Notes under the pieces: generated by a model | Seen by the model: only the letters and a program-made list of their open reading frames with translations | Told to the model about the DNA's origin: nothing | The model's database searches: none | Program-made: the position numbers and the translations under genes | DNA from: Methanothrix sp. | GTDB taxonomy: Archaea; Halobacteriota; Methanosarcinia; Methanotrichales; Methanotrichaceae | Reading direction: 5' to 3' | Length of the DNA stretch: 64,000 nucleotides | NCBI GenBank assembly: GCA_018052825.1 | Contig: JAGPMN010000002.1 | Coordinates: 1-64,000, forward strand | Part shown: piece by piece, positions 1 through 8,863 of the stretch | How the letters are laid out: every line of letters begins with the position of its first letter | How positions within the stretch are numbered: position 1 is the first letter of the stretch

Positions 1-72
1 GCTGTCGAAGAACAACCGAAAAAGATGGTTAATCAAGGAAATTTGGCGTCTGAAGAGCGGAAAAATGGTTGA
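1..72 (+). CDS. possible C-terminal tail of a truncated gene at the window edge
   Basis: Frame 1 is open from the first base to a TGA at 70-72 and encodes 23 residues ending in ASEERKNG. The charged, low-complexity composition would suit a protein C-terminus entering from the left. It is too short to assign, and the open frame could be chance. No family is recognised. Confidence 0.25.
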   Translation, partial: AVEEQPKKMVNQGNLASEERKNG

Positions 73-441
73 ATCGTTGGCCGAGCCGTATATCTGATAG
101 GAGACCTGATGTAATTAGGAATCCTCTTGCATCTCTTCAATCTATAATACAACTATACCCGTGTCCTTGCGCCTTTGAGCATTTTCGGAAGATCGCCTAT
201 CGCACTCAAAGAAGACTTCGACTTTATTATGACAAAAAGAAGGCTCTTCGCTATTTCCTGTGGGTAACCTCATGATATCTATTTTGGTATCATGATGCAA
301 CTTCACTTATTACTCCGACTTGAGAGGCGGTTGGCATTGATATTATGATGATTGGCGGTCTCCCGGCAATTTAGCTATAACTTGGATTGTGTCTCGGGAT
401 TCCAGCTTACCCACACAAAACAGCGAGGAGCCAAAAAGAAT
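73..441. other. intergenic stretch without a convincing gene
   Basis: About 370 bases lie between the left-edge fragment and the pyrophosphatase gene on the opposite strand. Short open frames here have no family resemblance or ribosome-binding site. The only structure seen is an inverted repeat, CATGATA at 271-277 and TATCATG at 288-294 with a 10-nt loop. It could be a weak terminator or operator but is not followed by a T-run. Confidence 0.4.
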
Positions 442-996
442 TTACTGCCGCCCATCCAGCCAGCTCTTCAAAGCCCTCATGGATGCAGCGCGATGTGATA
501 TCCGGTTCTTTCTCTCTATCTCCATCTCCCCCAGGCTCTCTTCGCCCACATAGAAGATGGGATCGTACCCAAATCCCTTGCTGCCCCTTGCCTCAAATCC
601 GATCTGCCCGTGCAGCTCTCCCGTAAACATAACCGGCTCTATACCCGGCTCGATATAGGCCACGACAGACTTAAAGCAGGCCCTCCGGTCATGCTCGCCT
701 TCCATGAGCCTGAGAACCCCGCTGTTGCCGACGGTCTTCTGCACATAGGCTGAGTATACGCCGGGAAAGCCCTTCAGCGCCTCGACGAAAAGTCCCGCGT
801 CCTCGAGCATTACCGCCCTGTCGAGCTGCCCCTTCCCGGCCAGGCGGGAGGCTACCTCCTTCATTCCATAGGCCGCCACCTCCTCCAGGCTGTCGGCCTG
901 AATCTCAGTGTAGCCGATGTCCATTTGAATCAGCTCGCCGAATATGGCCCGCGCCTCAGCGTACTTGCCCTTATTGCCCGTCACAAAATATATCAT
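442..996 (-). CDS. XTP/dITP pyrophosphatase (RdgB/HAM1 family)
   Basis: The 184-residue product should hydrolyse non-canonical purine nucleoside triphosphates (XTP, ITP, dITP) to monophosphates, cleaning the nucleotide pool in the cytoplasm. Family motifs are visible: the N-terminal [10 protein letters not shown] phosphate-binding segment, the [15 protein letters not shown] segment, [11 protein letters not shown] and the C-terminal ISHRAASM. The start is set at the ATG giving MIYFVTGN, because the family begins at this strand; an upstream ATG at 1092 would add 32 unrelated residues and overlap gatD. It is divergent from gatD, with about 120 bases for both promoters. Confidence 0.93.
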   Translation of the reverse strand: MIYFVTGNKGKYAEARAIFGELIQMDIGYTEIQADSLEEVAAYGMKEVASRLAGKGQLDRAVMLEDAGLFVEALKGFPGVYSAYVQKTVGNSGVLRLMEGEHDRRACFKSVVAYIEPGIEPVMFTGELHGQIGFEARGSKGFGYDPIFYVGEESLGEMEIERKNRISHRAASMRALKSWLDGRQ

Positions 997-1114
997 TGCC
1001 CAACCACAGTGGCACAGATGGATTAAAAGGATTCGATCAAGGCGCTCAAGGGCAACGTTTTTACAGCCCAAAAATAAAAGCATGGAGGTCAACGGTACGT
1101 CTGGTGAGGCTAAA

Positions 1115-2434
1115 ATGGATCTGGGAGATAGAGTCTCCGTAAAAAGGAACGGGACGACCTACGAAGGGGTGCTCATGCCCTCCCGCCGGGAGGGGCACAT
1201 CGTCATCAAGCTGAACAACGGCTACAACGTCGGCCTGAATGCAGAAATGTCTGAGATCAAGCTTCTGGAGAGGGCAGTGGAGAGCAGGCCCCCGTCCAAA
1301 GACCGACCACTGCAGGCCAGAGTGGGTCTGCCCACCGCATCCATTCTCTCCACGGGCGGCACCATCGCCAGCAAGGTCGACTACCGCACCGGAGCCGTCA
1401 CCAGCCAGTTCTCCGCAGGCGAGATCATATCCGCTATTCCAGAGCTGGAGGAGATCGCCAACTACCGGGCCCGTGTCATCTACCAGATCCTGAGCGAGAA
1501 CATGCGTGCTGAATACTGGATCACCCTCGCCCGCTCTGTGGCAGATGAGATATCGGGCGGTGCAGATGGCGTGATCATCACCCATGGCACTGACACAATG
1601 ATGTACACCGCAGCCGCGCTTTCGTTCATGCTCACCACACCTGTGCCGGTGATCCTGGTCGGCTCGCAGAGAAGCTCGGACAGGCCAAGCAGCGACGCCT
1701 CCATGAACGCCATCTGCGCCGCCACTGCAGCCATCAGCGATATCGCCGAGGTCTGCGTGGTCATGCATGCCAGCACCAGCGACGACTATTGCTTCATCCA
1801 CCGGGGCACAAGGGTGCGAAAGATGCACACCTCCCGCCGCGATGCCTTCCAGAGCATCAACCAGCAGCCTCTGGGCCGGGTGGACTACAGGACCCGCAGG
1901 ATAGAGACATTCCTGCCCTATCGAAAAAGGGGCCAGGCCGAGCTCTTGCTCCGGGACAGGATGGAGCCCAGATGCGCCCTGGTCAAGTACACCCCCGGAT
2001 CATCCCCTGAGATCCTCAGCTACTACATCGACCGCGGCTATCGCGGCATAGTCCTGGAGGGAACGGGCCTCGGCCACGTGGCCTCCGACTGGATAGACTG
2101 CATCAAGAGGGCAACAGAGGAGGGCATACCGGTGGTGGTGACATCGCAGTGCCTGCGGGGCAGGATCTGCGACCGGGTCTACGACACGGGCCGCGATATG
2201 CTGGACGCCGGTGCCATCGAGGGCGAGGATATGCTTCCTGAGGTGGCGCTGGTCAAGCTCATGTGGGCGCTGGCCAACGCAGATAGCGGCCTGGTCACAG
2301 ATAGAAAGGACGGCCTGCAAGCCGTCCGGTCGCTGATGAGCACATCACTGGCAGGCGAGATATGCCATTCCACGCCTCTAACAGGGCCAAAACTTATAAG
2401 CAAGTTATATAGAGAGCACCAATCTCAGTATTAG
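1115..2434 (+). CDS. gatD: glutamyl-tRNA(Gln) amidotransferase subunit D
   Basis: GatD is the asparaginase-like subunit of the archaeal GatDE amidotransferase, releasing ammonia from glutamine for conversion of Glu-tRNA(Gln) to Gln-tRNA(Gln). An N-terminal SH3-like domain (about residues 1-60, [15 protein letters not shown]) precedes an L-asparaginase fold with the nucleophile motif STGGTIAS near residue 79 and [10 protein letters not shown] near 158. The 439-residue length suits the family. The ATG at 1115 is preferred because GGTGAGG lies just upstream; an ATG at 1082 would add 11 residues. The partner gatE is not in this window. rpl10e follows 14 bases downstream. Confidence 0.95.
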   Translation: MDLGDRVSVKRNGTTYEGVLMPSRREGHIVIKLNNGYNVGLNAEMSEIKLLERAVESRPPSKDRPLQARVGLPTASILSTGGTIASKVDYRTGAVTSQFSAGEIISAIPELEEIANYRARVIYQILSENMRAEYWITLARSVADEISGGADGVIITHGTDTMMYTAAALSFMLTTPVPVILVGSQRSSDRPSSDASMNAICAATAAISDIAEVCVVMHASTSDDYCFIHRGTRVRKMHTSRRDAFQSINQQPLGRVDYRTRRIETFLPYRKRGQAELLLRDRMEPRCALVKYTPGSSPEILSYYIDRGYRGIVLEGTGLGHVASDWIDCIKRATEEGIPVVVTSQCLRGRICDRVYDTGRDMLDAGAIEGEDMLPEVALVKLMWALANADSGLVTDRKDGLQAVRSLMSTSLAGEICHSTPLTGPKLISKLYREHQSQY

Positions 2435-2448
2435 CGGAGGAATTCGTT

Positions 2449-2964
2449 TTGACAAGAAAGCCAGGAAGCATGTATAGAAGAAGGGAGCGGCCCTACACGC
2501 GCAGAGAGTATATGGGCGGCGTCCCGGGAAGCAAGGTGGTACATTACGACATGGGCAATCTCACAGAGGATTTTCCCATCAAGCTCACACTCGTAGTAAA
2601 AGAGCCCTGCCAGATCAGGCATACGGCTCTGGAAGCTGCCAGGGTCGCAGCCAACCGTTTCCTCCTCAAAGCAGTGGGCAGGACCAACTACCACCTCAAG
2701 CTCAGGACCTATCCCCACCATGTCATTCGCGAGAACAAGCAGGCCACCGGCGCAGGAGCAGACCGCGTATCCAGCGGCATGAGAATGGCCTTCGGCAAGG
2801 CTGTTGGAACGGCTGCCAGGGTAGAGGCCGGCCAGAAGCTCTTCACACTGGAAGTGCCCCCGGCGTACCTCAATGAGGCGAAGGTGGCATTGACCAGGGC
2901 AGGACACAAGCTACCTACACCGATTCAGATCACAGTCGATTCGGGCCAAGAGCTGATAAAATAG
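2449..2964 (+). CDS. rpl10e: large ribosomal subunit protein L10e (uL16 family)
   Basis: The 171-residue basic protein matches archaeal L10e, the counterpart of bacterial L16, located near the peptidyl-transferase centre and GTPase-associated region of the 50S subunit. Family segments include the N-terminal [19 protein letters not shown]-like [21 protein letters not shown] and [16 protein letters not shown]. Translation starts at TTG (2449), supported by GCGGAGG at 2434-2440 and by the conserved [11 protein letters not shown]-terminus. It lies between gatD and the aIF2-beta gene in an apparent translation operon. Confidence 0.96.
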   Translation: MTRKPGSMYRRRERPYTRREYMGGVPGSKVVHYDMGNLTEDFPIKLTLVVKEPCQIRHTALEAARVAANRFLLKAVGRTNYHLKLRTYPHHVIRENKQATGAGADRVSSGMRMAFGKAVGTAARVEAGQKLFTLEVPPAYLNEAKVALTRAGHKLPTPIQITVDSGQELIK

Positions 2965-2979
2965 AGACAAGGTATATCG

Positions 2980-3609
2980 ATGGACGATTATTTAGCGGGC
3001 CTGGATCGGGCCATGAAGGGCATGCCGGCAGCACGCGAGTCCAAGGACAGGTTCGTCATACCTCCCGTAAAGGTCTTCTACGAGGGCAAGACCACAGTTC
3101 TGGAGAACTTCGCAGCCATTGCCGATACTCTGAATCGCGAGCCTGAGCACCTCATGAAGTATCTGCTGCAGGAGCTGGGCACTGCCGGCAAGATCGATGG
3201 GCCGCGCGGCATATTTCAGGGAAAGTTCAGCGATACGGCCATCGCCCGCCAGATAGAGTCCTACTTCGAGGAGTATGTGGTCTGCACCGAGTGCAGGCTG
3301 CCTGATACCCACCTCATCAAAAGCGATCGCGTGCTGACCCTTAAGTGCGATGCCTGCGGCGCCCACCGGCCGGTCAGGAAGCGCAAAGCCACTGCAGCCG
3401 TGCAGAAAGACGTAATCGAAGAGGGAGAGACATATGAGCTGCGCATCGAATCCGTGGGCAACAAGGGCGACGGCATAGCCAAGGTCGACAAGTACCTCAT
3501 TTTCGTTCCCAGCGCCGTTAAGGGCGAGATAGTCAAGGCGAAGATCAAGAAGATCAGCGGCACCCTGGCCTTTGCAGAGGTCGTGGAGAGAAAGGGCAAG
3601 GTGTCTTAG
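2980..3609 (+). CDS. translation initiation factor aIF2 subunit beta with C-terminal TRAM domain
   Basis: Residues 1-135 are archaeal eIF2-beta: an aIF2-gamma-binding N-terminus, the alpha-beta core, and a zinc ribbon with two CxxC knuckles (CTEC and CDAC). aIF2-beta forms the heterotrimer that brings Met-tRNAi to the small subunit. Residues about 145-209 form a TRAM domain ([20 protein letters not shown]), a small RNA-binding beta-barrel. Ordinary archaeal aIF2-beta is about 140 residues, so this is a two-domain fusion, an arrangement I recall from Methanosarcina relatives. It starts 15 bases after rpl10e and its stop abuts the next start. Confidence 0.93.
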   Translation: MDDYLAGLDRAMKGMPAARESKDRFVIPPVKVFYEGKTTVLENFAAIADTLNREPEHLMKYLLQELGTAGKIDGPRGIFQGKFSDTAIARQIESYFEEYVVCTECRLPDTHLIKSDRVLTLKCDACGAHRPVRKRKATAAVQKDVIEEGETYELRIESVGNKGDGIAKVDKYLIFVPSAVKGEIVKAKIKKISGTLAFAEVVERKGKVS

Positions 3610-3849
3610 ATGGAGAGCGAGGAGAGGATCACCCTCACATTTACGGAGGACCACAAGTATCTGCTGGAGTTCTCTCCGCCTGCCTTCTGGATGGAGTATG
3701 CCAGAGGTTACGGAGGCCTTCCCTGGATCGAGATCAGCGATGAGAGAGCAGTGATAGTCGCCGAGAACTACTCATATCTGCTCGACCTCCTGGTGCAGGC
3801 CAGGCTCTACCGCCTCAGCCAGATGCGCGACGATGAGCGGTTTCAATAG
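3610..3849 (+). CDS. small conserved-looking protein of unknown function
   Basis: This 79-residue acidic protein starts directly after the aIF2-beta stop and overlaps cofE by 17 bases, so it is very likely translated within the operon. It is rich in aromatic and acidic residues (FWMEYARGYGGLPW, ENYSYLLDLLVQARLYRL) and has no signal peptide, membrane segment or metal-binding motif. I do not recognise a family. Its position suggests a role linked to translation or simply co-expression. Confidence 0.7.
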   Translation: MESEERITLTFTEDHKYLLEFSPPAFWMEYARGYGGLPWIEISDERAVIVAENYSYLLDLLVQARLYRLSQMRDDERFQ

Positions 3850-4609
3850 ATTGCCGTCCTTGCAGGCCTATACAATTCGCGGCCTGCCAGTCATCAGGGA
3901 GGGCGACGACATCGCCGCCCTGGTCAAATCCCTTTTCCATTTTCAGGACGGAGATGTCCTGTGCCTGGCCAGCACAATTGTGGCCAAGGCCGAGGGGCGT
4001 TTTCGGGAGCTTTCGATCTATCGGCCTACAGAAAGGGCGCAGCAGATCGCAGGGCGGACCGGAAAGGACCCCAGGTTCGTTCAGGCAGTCCTGGATGAGT
4101 CGGCAGATGTCCTGCTGGAGGAGCCCTTTCTGCTGGTGGCGAGCCGCTGCGGCCATATCGGCGTCAATGCCGGGATAGATCAGTCCAATGTGGGGGAGGG
4201 CAGGATCCTGCTCCTGCCTGAGGATCCCTGCCAGAGCGCAGAGAGGCTGCGGGCCCGGCTGGCGGAGAGCAGCCCTCAAAATGAAGGCGGGGCAGACTGC
4301 GCTGTGATCATCACAGACACATGCGGCCGGCCTTTTCGCTGCGGCGTGGCGGCTGTGGCAGTGGGCTGGGCCGGGATTGCACCCATGCGCGACTGGCGGG
4401 GGGAGCGCGACATTTATGGCAGAGCTCTGGAGATCACACTCGAGGCGGTGGTGGACGAGATAGCCTCAGCCGCAAACCTGCTGATGGGCGAGGCAGGGGA
4501 CGGCACGCCAGCAGTGGTCTTCCGGGGCCTGAGATACCCCAGGCAGGGCCCGGGCAGCGTCTTCATGCCTGAGGAGAGGGATGTCATCCGGCCAAGGCTG
4601 AAGAGATAG
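3833..4609 (+). CDS. cofE: coenzyme F420-0:L-glutamate ligase CofE
   Basis: CofE adds one or more L-glutamates to F420-0 using GTP, giving the gamma-linked tail of the hydride carrier F420 used throughout methanogenesis. The 258-residue length suits stand-alone archaeal CofE. Motifs include DGDVLCLASTIVAKAEGR, GHIGVNAGIDQSNVG, IITDTCGRPFRCG and the segment with DIYGRALEITLEAVVDE. It overlaps the preceding small gene by 17 bases and is followed 32 bases later by cofC, so two F420 steps are paired here. Confidence 0.95.
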   Translation: MSGFNRLPSLQAYTIRGLPVIREGDDIAALVKSLFHFQDGDVLCLASTIVAKAEGRFRELSIYRPTERAQQIAGRTGKDPRFVQAVLDESADVLLEEPFLLVASRCGHIGVNAGIDQSNVGEGRILLLPEDPCQSAERLRARLAESSPQNEGGADCAVIITDTCGRPFRCGVAAVAVGWAGIAPMRDWRGERDIYGRALEITLEAVVDEIASAANLLMGEAGDGTPAVVFRGLRYPRQGPGSVFMPEERDVIRPRLKR

Positions 4610-4641
4610 GATTTTATTTTCCCACTGCGATAGCGGCGGAC

Positions 4642-5301
4642 GTGCAGATACCAGGCGTGAATAGGCCCCATCTCATTGTGGTCCCCTTCAAGCTGAACGG
4701 TGCCAAGAGCCGGCTGGCCCCGGCGCTCACCCCCGAGCAGCGCCGTGCCCTGGCCTTTGCCATGCTCAGGGATGTTCTGCGAACAGTCAGTCCCTTCGGC
4801 AGGGTGACTGTGCTCTCCCGGCCCGGGCTGAAGAGAGAGGAGATCTGGCCGGATGGGGCGGCCTGTGAAGCTGAGATATGTGAGTCGGAGCTGGATCTGA
4901 ATGATGCCCTCAATGCCTTCCTCGAGGGCCAGGCGGCCATGGGCTGGCCCTGCGACATTCTGATTGTCATGGCAGATCTGGCGCTCCTGGGCGGCAGGGA
5001 TGTAGAGGGCATCCTTTCAGCAGAGGGCGATGTGGTGCTCTGCCCGGGCAGGGGCGGCGGCACCAATATGATAATGATAAGAAGTCCCAGCTTCCGCACC
5101 TGCTACACTGGAGTCAGCTTTCCCAAACACATTGCATCTGCACAGCAGGCAGGCCTGAAGGCTGCCGTCTTCGAGTCCTTCCGGGCTGGATGCGACATCG
5201 ACCTCCCTGGTGATCTTTTGGAGCTGAGGCTGCACGGCCGTGGGGAGGCCAGAGCTCTGCTGGAGAGGTGGGGTGCATGCTGGGAGGAGAATGGATCATA
5301 A
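4642..5301 (+). CDS. cofC: 2-phospho-L-lactate guanylyltransferase CofC
   Basis: CofC activates 2-phospho-L-lactate with GTP to lactyl-diphospho-guanosine, the donor for F420-0 assembly by CofD. The 219-residue protein has the nucleotidyltransferase N-terminus (VVPFKLNGAKSRLAPALTPEQR), the ILIVMADLALL metal-binding segment and the GRGGGTNMIMIRS loop. The start is GTG at 4642; the next methionine lies well inside the fold. It lies just downstream of cofE and is convergent with the NUDIX gene, with 14 bases between them. cofD is not in the window. Confidence 0.93.
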   Translation: MQIPGVNRPHLIVVPFKLNGAKSRLAPALTPEQRRALAFAMLRDVLRTVSPFGRVTVLSRPGLKREEIWPDGAACEAEICESELDLNDALNAFLEGQAAMGWPCDILIVMADLALLGGRDVEGILSAEGDVVLCPGRGGGTNMIMIRSPSFRTCYTGVSFPKHIASAQQAGLKAAVFESFRAGCDIDLPGDLLELRLHGRGEARALLERWGACWEENGS

Positions 5302-5315
5302 CAGAGAACGACTGC

Positions 5316-5741
5316 TCATCGCGGCCATTCCTGCAGTCTCGATAGCAGTGATAGAGCATCATCAATTATCCGGGCGTGGTCGAATGCCAGGGGCGGCAGC
5401 CTCTCAGGCGGGAAGGCTGCGACGCCTGCGGCATCCGATCCCGCGCATAGCTGCGGGCTATTTTCTGCCGGCCTGGCCAGGAAGGCGGCGGATACTACAT
5501 GCCCCCGGGGGTCGCGGGCCGGATCCGAGTATATGCCCACCAGCCCAAAAAGTTCAACATCAAGGCCCGTCTCCTCGCGCGCCTCCCGTACGGCAGCCGC
5601 CTCCACAGTCTCCCCCACCTCCACAAATCCGCCCGGCAGGGCGTAGCACCCCTGAAAGGGAGGGTTGCTGCGCCTGATGAGCACGATTCTGCCGCCGCAG
5701 AGGATTACGGCATCTGCTGCCAGAAGGGGCGTGGATACCAT
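5316..5741 (-). CDS. NUDIX hydrolase, ADP-ribose pyrophosphatase-like
   Basis: A full Nudix box is present: GGFVEVGET, then REAREETGL, with the glutamates that bind catalytic metal. The N-terminus carries the usual beta-strand pair (DAVILCGGRIVLIRRSNPPF). Such proteins cleave nucleoside diphosphates linked to a further group; the YALPGGF and proline-rich C-terminal context fits the ADP-ribose pyrophosphatase subgroup, but substrate cannot be fixed from sequence. Start set at the ATG giving MVSTPLLAADAV; an upstream ATG at 5768 would add nine residues. It is divergent from the methanofuran kinase gene. Confidence 0.88.
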   Translation of the reverse strand: MVSTPLLAADAVILCGGRIVLIRRSNPPFQGCYALPGGFVEVGETVEAAAVREAREETGLDVELFGLVGIYSDPARDPRGHVVSAAFLARPAENSPQLCAGSDAAGVAAFPPERLPPLAFDHARIIDDALSLLSRLQEWPR

Positions 5742-5912
5742 AAATCCCAATCCGACCTTTGTAACCAAAAGCCTTATCTACGACGTAGGCCGGATGCAAT
5801 TACGTCAAAGGTCGATTAGTGTAAATCCCTCCCTACCCTACATCCAATCGGCCTTTGGCATAACTTTCTTTGAGGCAATAAAGTCTTCTACCAAGCACCG
5901 CCTTCCCTTCAT

Positions 5913-6617
5913 ATGCCCTTTTACGTTCTGAAGCTCGGCGGCAGCCTGATGGCCACAGCCAGGGACCTCGTTCGCTCTCTGCATTCTCTGGAGGGCTACA
6001 GCTTCCTGGTGGTGCCTGGCGGCGGGCCCATGGCCGACCTCGTGCGGGAGATATATGCGCGGGGCAGCCTCTCCCAGGAGGCCGCACACTGGATGGCCGT
6101 TCTGGCGATGGAGCAGTATGCCTTCTTCCTGGCGGACGGAACCGGTGCTGCCATGACAGCGGAGATCAGACCGCATCCCCGCGGGATCTGCAGCGGCGGA
6201 ATGCAAAATAAGGGAGCAATGGAGACGGCTGTGCGCATTCTCCTGCCCTATCAGGCCCTGTGCCGGGACGATCTGGGCATAGAGCACAACTGGGAGTATA
6301 CATCAGATGCAGTGGCGGCACTGGTGGCGGCTAAGCTCTCGGCGCCGCTCATCAAGGCCACCGATGTCGACGGCATATTTGATGGGGGTGCAGTCGAACC
6401 TGAGCATTGCGGCGCACGCCATATTGGGGGCAGGCCGGTGCCTGAGATCGCTGCTGCAGATCTGCTGGGGGTGGAAAGCTGCCTCGATCAGGGAACAGTC
6501 AGGCTTTTATGCAGCAGGCTCAGGGGCACAAGCCTCTGGATTTTGAACGGCAGTGATCCGGAGAGCTTCATCTCGTCTCTGCGGAGTGGAGAGGGCGGAA
6601 CGGTCGTCAAAGGCTGA
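5913..6617 (+). CDS. mfnE: amino acid kinase family protein, probable MfnE methanofuran kinase
   Basis: The 234-residue protein has the amino acid kinase fold: LKLGGSL at the N-terminus, VVPGGGPMAD, and ATDVDGIFDG in the nucleotide-binding half. Methanogens use MfnE of this superfamily to phosphorylate (5-aminomethyl-furan-3-yl)methyl phosphate in methanofuran biosynthesis; length and sequence style fit that assignment better than uridylate kinase or aspartokinase. It is followed by a zinc-ribbon protein and EF-1-beta. The kinase fold is clear from sequence; the precise substrate is inferred from family and organism. Confidence 0.8.
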   Translation: MPFYVLKLGGSLMATARDLVRSLHSLEGYSFLVVPGGGPMADLVREIYARGSLSQEAAHWMAVLAMEQYAFFLADGTGAAMTAEIRPHPRGICSGGMQNKGAMETAVRILLPYQALCRDDLGIEHNWEYTSDAVAALVAAKLSAPLIKATDVDGIFDGGAVEPEHCGARHIGGRPVPEIAAADLLGVESCLDQGTVRLLCSRLRGTSLWILNGSDPESFISSLRSGEGGTVVKG

Positions 6618-6680
6618 TAGATGAGAGAGATCTACGGGAAGCTTTATAATTGGAGATACATCAACCAGGGAGGAGATAAT

Positions 6681-6851
6681 ATGAAGGAAGAAATGCCAGA
6701 GAAATGCATATCATGTGGCGTCATGCTGACCGGCGTGGGCGGGACCAGGTTTCCCTGTCCGAGCTGCGGCACCGTGATCGCCAGATGCAACCGATGTAAA
6801 AAACAGAGCAATGTTTATACCTGCAAAGCCTGCGGCTTTTCGGGACCTTAG
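6681..6851 (+). CDS. small zinc-ribbon protein (HVO_2753-like)
   Basis: This 56-residue protein carries four CxxC knuckles: CISC, CPSC, CNRC and CKAC, enough for two zinc fingers. Such short double zinc fingers are widespread in archaea and typically sit directly upstream of EF-1-beta, as here, suggesting a role in translation or RNA binding. The start at 6681 is fixed by GGGAGGAG eight bases upstream; the open frame extends 20 codons further 5' but without support. EF-1-beta starts 9 bases downstream. Confidence 0.9.
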   Translation: MKEEMPEKCISCGVMLTGVGGTRFPCPSCGTVIARCNRCKKQSNVYTCKACGFSGP

Positions 6852-6860
6852 GTGAGCGAG

Positions 6861-7130
6861 ATGGGAGACGCAGCAGTTAGAATGAAGGTAATGCCGGAGA
6901 GCACCGATCTGGATCTTAAGAAGCTGGCCGAGGACATCAAGAAGGCAATTCCATCCTTCGCCCGGCTGCATGCCATCCAGGAGATGCCAATAGCATTTGG
7001 CCTCAAGGCCCTGATCGTTGTGACCATCATGGACGATAAGGGAGGCAGAAGCCCGGAGGAGATCGAAACAGCAGTAGGCCAGGTACCTGGTGTGGAATCC
7101 GTTGAGGTGGAAGAGGTAGGACTCCTCTAA
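6861..7130 (+). CDS. ef1b: translation elongation factor aEF-1 beta
   Basis: The 89-residue protein matches the archaeal EF-1-beta guanine-nucleotide exchange domain: MGDAAVRMKVMPES at the N-terminus, the central AFGLKALIVVTIMDD segment, and the acidic VESVEVEEVGLL C-terminus. It promotes GDP/GTP exchange on EF-1-alpha. The ATG at 6861 is chosen because GGTGAG lies four bases upstream and the family begins MGDVAVK-like; a GTG at 6852 is the alternative. tRNA-Ala follows after 19 bases. Confidence 0.94.
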   Translation: MGDAAVRMKVMPESTDLDLKKLAEDIKKAIPSFARLHAIQEMPIAFGLKALIVVTIMDDKGGRSPEEIETAVGQVPGVESVEVEEVGLL

Positions 7131-7149
7131 ACCACTCTCTTGTTTAAAA

Positions 7150-7221
7150 GGGCTTGTAGATCAGCGGTAGATCGCCGCCTTCGCAAGGCGGAGGCCACGG
7201 GTTCGAATCCCGTCAAGTCCA
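7150..7221 (+). tRNA. tRNA-Ala (anticodon CGC)
   Basis: A full cloverleaf folds: acceptor GGGCTTG with CAAGTCC, D-arm GATC/GATC, anticodon arm CCGCC-TTCGCAA-GGCGG (anticodon CGC) and T-arm ACGGG-TTCGAAT-CCCGT, with discriminator A. The acceptor contains a G3:U70 pair, the identity element read by alanyl-tRNA synthetase, which agrees with the anticodon. CCA is not encoded. Confidence 0.97.
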
Positions 7222-7280
7222 TGGCAATTTTATAATATTGAATCTGCCCCCTGATTTTCGCACAAAGTACTTAAATTTGC

Positions 7281-7502
7281 ATGCCGACTATTTTGCATAT
7301 GCCAGCGATCAGAGATAGATCCGCCCTGCCTGCGGAAGGCTCGCGAATGGATGGCAAAGATCTGATAGACGAGCAGCTTTCCGCCGCCCGGGAGATCCTA
7401 GCCGAGGTCTTCGGCATCAGCATTCCGGAAGCGGAGGAGATGATCCGGGATCGAAGCCGGGAGAAGATGCTCTGGCCGGAGAGATTCTCCCTGGAGGATT
7501 GA
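7281..7502 (+). CDS. small hypothetical protein
   Basis: This 73-residue frame has a plausible coding end (AREILAEVFGISIPEAEEMI, then RDRSREKMLWPERFSLED) and its stop lies one base before the next start, so the pair looks co-translated. The start is uncertain: ATG 7281 follows an AT-rich TATA-like segment, while ATG 7347 (MDGKDLIDEQL) would give a 51-residue protein. It is predicted helical and acidic with no recognised family. The C-terminal helix resembles small archaeal regulators only loosely. Confidence 0.6.
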   Translation: MPTILHMPAIRDRSALPAEGSRMDGKDLIDEQLSAAREILAEVFGISIPEAEEMIRDRSREKMLWPERFSLED

Positions 7503-7503
7503 G

Positions 7504-7920
7504 ATGGCGGCAGTTCTAAAGATCATCAGGGCGGCTGCATGGTCCCTCATGCTCAGCCGCACATCTAGAGACACCCTTCTGGCTGGCCTGGCAGGGCTGG
7601 CAAGATGGATAGCCCGGCCGTCAACCCGGGCCGGAGCGAACGGGCTATTCAGCAGCCTTTTAAAGTCCCGGAAGGCGGGCGGAGCTTCCGGAATTTTCCA
7701 GAATGCCTTTAAGGGTGCTGAAGATCTGCTGCTGAAGTATGCCAGAAGAATCGGTTTTTCGTCCTCCGGTGCCCTGGCCATATCCGCCCTGGCGGCTCTG
7801 CTCTGGGCGGCTATGAAGGAAGAGGGGAGGGATAAGAATAGAGGCCGCGGCAGCAGCAGGCCGTCTGATCGGGTCATTGAGGTTGACGATTTTACTGTAA
7901 TTGGTGAGAGAAGAGGGTGA
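7504..7920 (+). CDS. hypothetical protein with hydrophobic segments
   Basis: The 138-residue protein starts one base after the preceding stop. It is rich in Ala, Leu, Arg and Gly, with a hydrophobic stretch near residues 88-102 (ALAISALAALLWAAM) that could be a single membrane helix, and a basic then acidic C-terminal tail (DRVIEVDDFTVIGERRG). No family is recognised. Position suggests co-expression with the upstream small protein. Confidence 0.6.
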   Translation: MAAVLKIIRAAAWSLMLSRTSRDTLLAGLAGLARWIARPSTRAGANGLFSSLLKSRKAGGASGIFQNAFKGAEDLLLKYARRIGFSSSGALAISALAALLWAAMKEEGRDKNRGRGSSRPSDRVIEVDDFTVIGERRG

Positions 7921-7935
7921 ATCGAGGCGAGCTAC

Positions 7936-8132
7936 ATGGCAAAGATGAATATCAGAGACGGGGACCTGGATCTGGTCGGATATGAATTCCAGCCCTTCCA
8001 TCCGGGAGTTTGCCGAAGGAAAGAATGTATTCATCACCATACCGGAAACAGATGGAGGAGATAGTCAGCCCGCTGGGGCTTGAAATTGCAATACAGACTC
8101 AGGTGGAAAACGAAGGGCTGATGATATTTTAG
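7936..8132 (+). pseudogene. possible frameshifted remnant of a small gene
   Basis: Three consecutive frames each look briefly protein-like: MAKMNIRDGDLDLVGYEF from ATG 7936, then SIREFAEGKNVFITIPETDG in the next frame, then KQMEEIVSPLGLEIAIQTQ to TAG 8130-8132 in the third. Joined by two single-base shifts they would form a protein of about 65 residues. None has a recognised family. It may equally be chance coding-like sequence between an operon end and the convergent FAH gene, with which it overlaps by four bases. Confidence 0.35.
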
Positions 8133-8845
8133 ATCACCGAATTTTTGAGAATCCCTATCCCTTCTATCTCCACCTCTACGGTGTCTCCCCTCTGCATGGC
8201 TCCCACCCCGGGCGGCGTTCCCGTGGCTATGACATCCCCAGGCTCGAGGGTCATCACCGAGCTTATGAACTGCACCAGATATGGCACATCGAATATCAGG
8301 TCGGATGTATTGGAATTTTGCACCACATTTCCGTTGAGACGGGTCTTGATGTCCACGTCACCGGGATCTATTTTCCCTATCCACGGGCCGAAGGGCGCAA
8401 ATGTATCGAAGCTCTTGGCCCGGGTCCACTGCCCATCCTTATTCTGCAGATCGCGGGCAGTCACATCGTTGAAACAGGTGTATCCCAGGATGAACTCCTC
8501 AGCCTCATCCGCCCGCACATCCTTGCAGCGCTTTCCTATGACTGCAGCCAGCTCTCCCTCGTAGTCGAGCTGCCGGCAGGAGGGAGGATAGACTATACTG
8601 CCGCCAGAAGCCATGGCGGCTGTGGGAGGCTTCAAAAAGAGTATTGGCTCCTCTGGCAGAGCCATATTCAGCTCCCTCGCGTGCTCCGCATAATTGAGGC
8701 CCACGCAGACGATCTTGCTGGGCCGGCAGGGGGTGAGCAGAGTTACATCCGATAAGGTCAGCACCTCTCCACCCGAAACGATGCCGTGCTCATCGCTGTA
8801 CGATCCCCCACGAACCTCACCATCCTTTATGAATCGAGCAATCAT
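8129..8845 (-). CDS. fumarylacetoacetate hydrolase (FAH) family protein
   Basis: The 238-residue protein carries the FAH fold: [17 protein letters not shown], the metal-binding [14 protein letters not shown] glutamates, [11 protein letters not shown] and the C-terminal [12 protein letters not shown]. Members hydrolyse or decarboxylate beta-diketo acids, for example oxaloacetate or acylpyruvates. The archaeal substrate is not predictable. It is the last gene of a pyrD-pyrK-FAH transcription unit, 18 bases after pyrK, but no known link to pyrimidine synthesis explains this placement. Confidence 0.9.
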   Translation of the reverse strand: MIARFIKDGEVRGGSYSDEHGIVSGGEVLTLSDVTLLTPCRPSKIVCVGLNYAEHARELNMALPEEPILFLKPPTAAMASGGSIVYPPSCRQLDYEGELAAVIGKRCKDVRADEAEEFILGYTCFNDVTARDLQNKDGQWTRAKSFDTFAPFGPWIGKIDPGDVDIKTRLNGNVVQNSNTSDLIFDVPYLVQFISSVMTLEPGDVIATGTPPGVGAMQRGDTVEVEIEGIGILKNSVI

Positions 8846-8863
8846 TTGCCATCTCCTCCTTTA

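Noticed and set aside
1061-1828. A 255-codon frame antisense to gatD
   Set aside because: His/Asp/Gly-biased shadow of the GatD gene with no start site or family.
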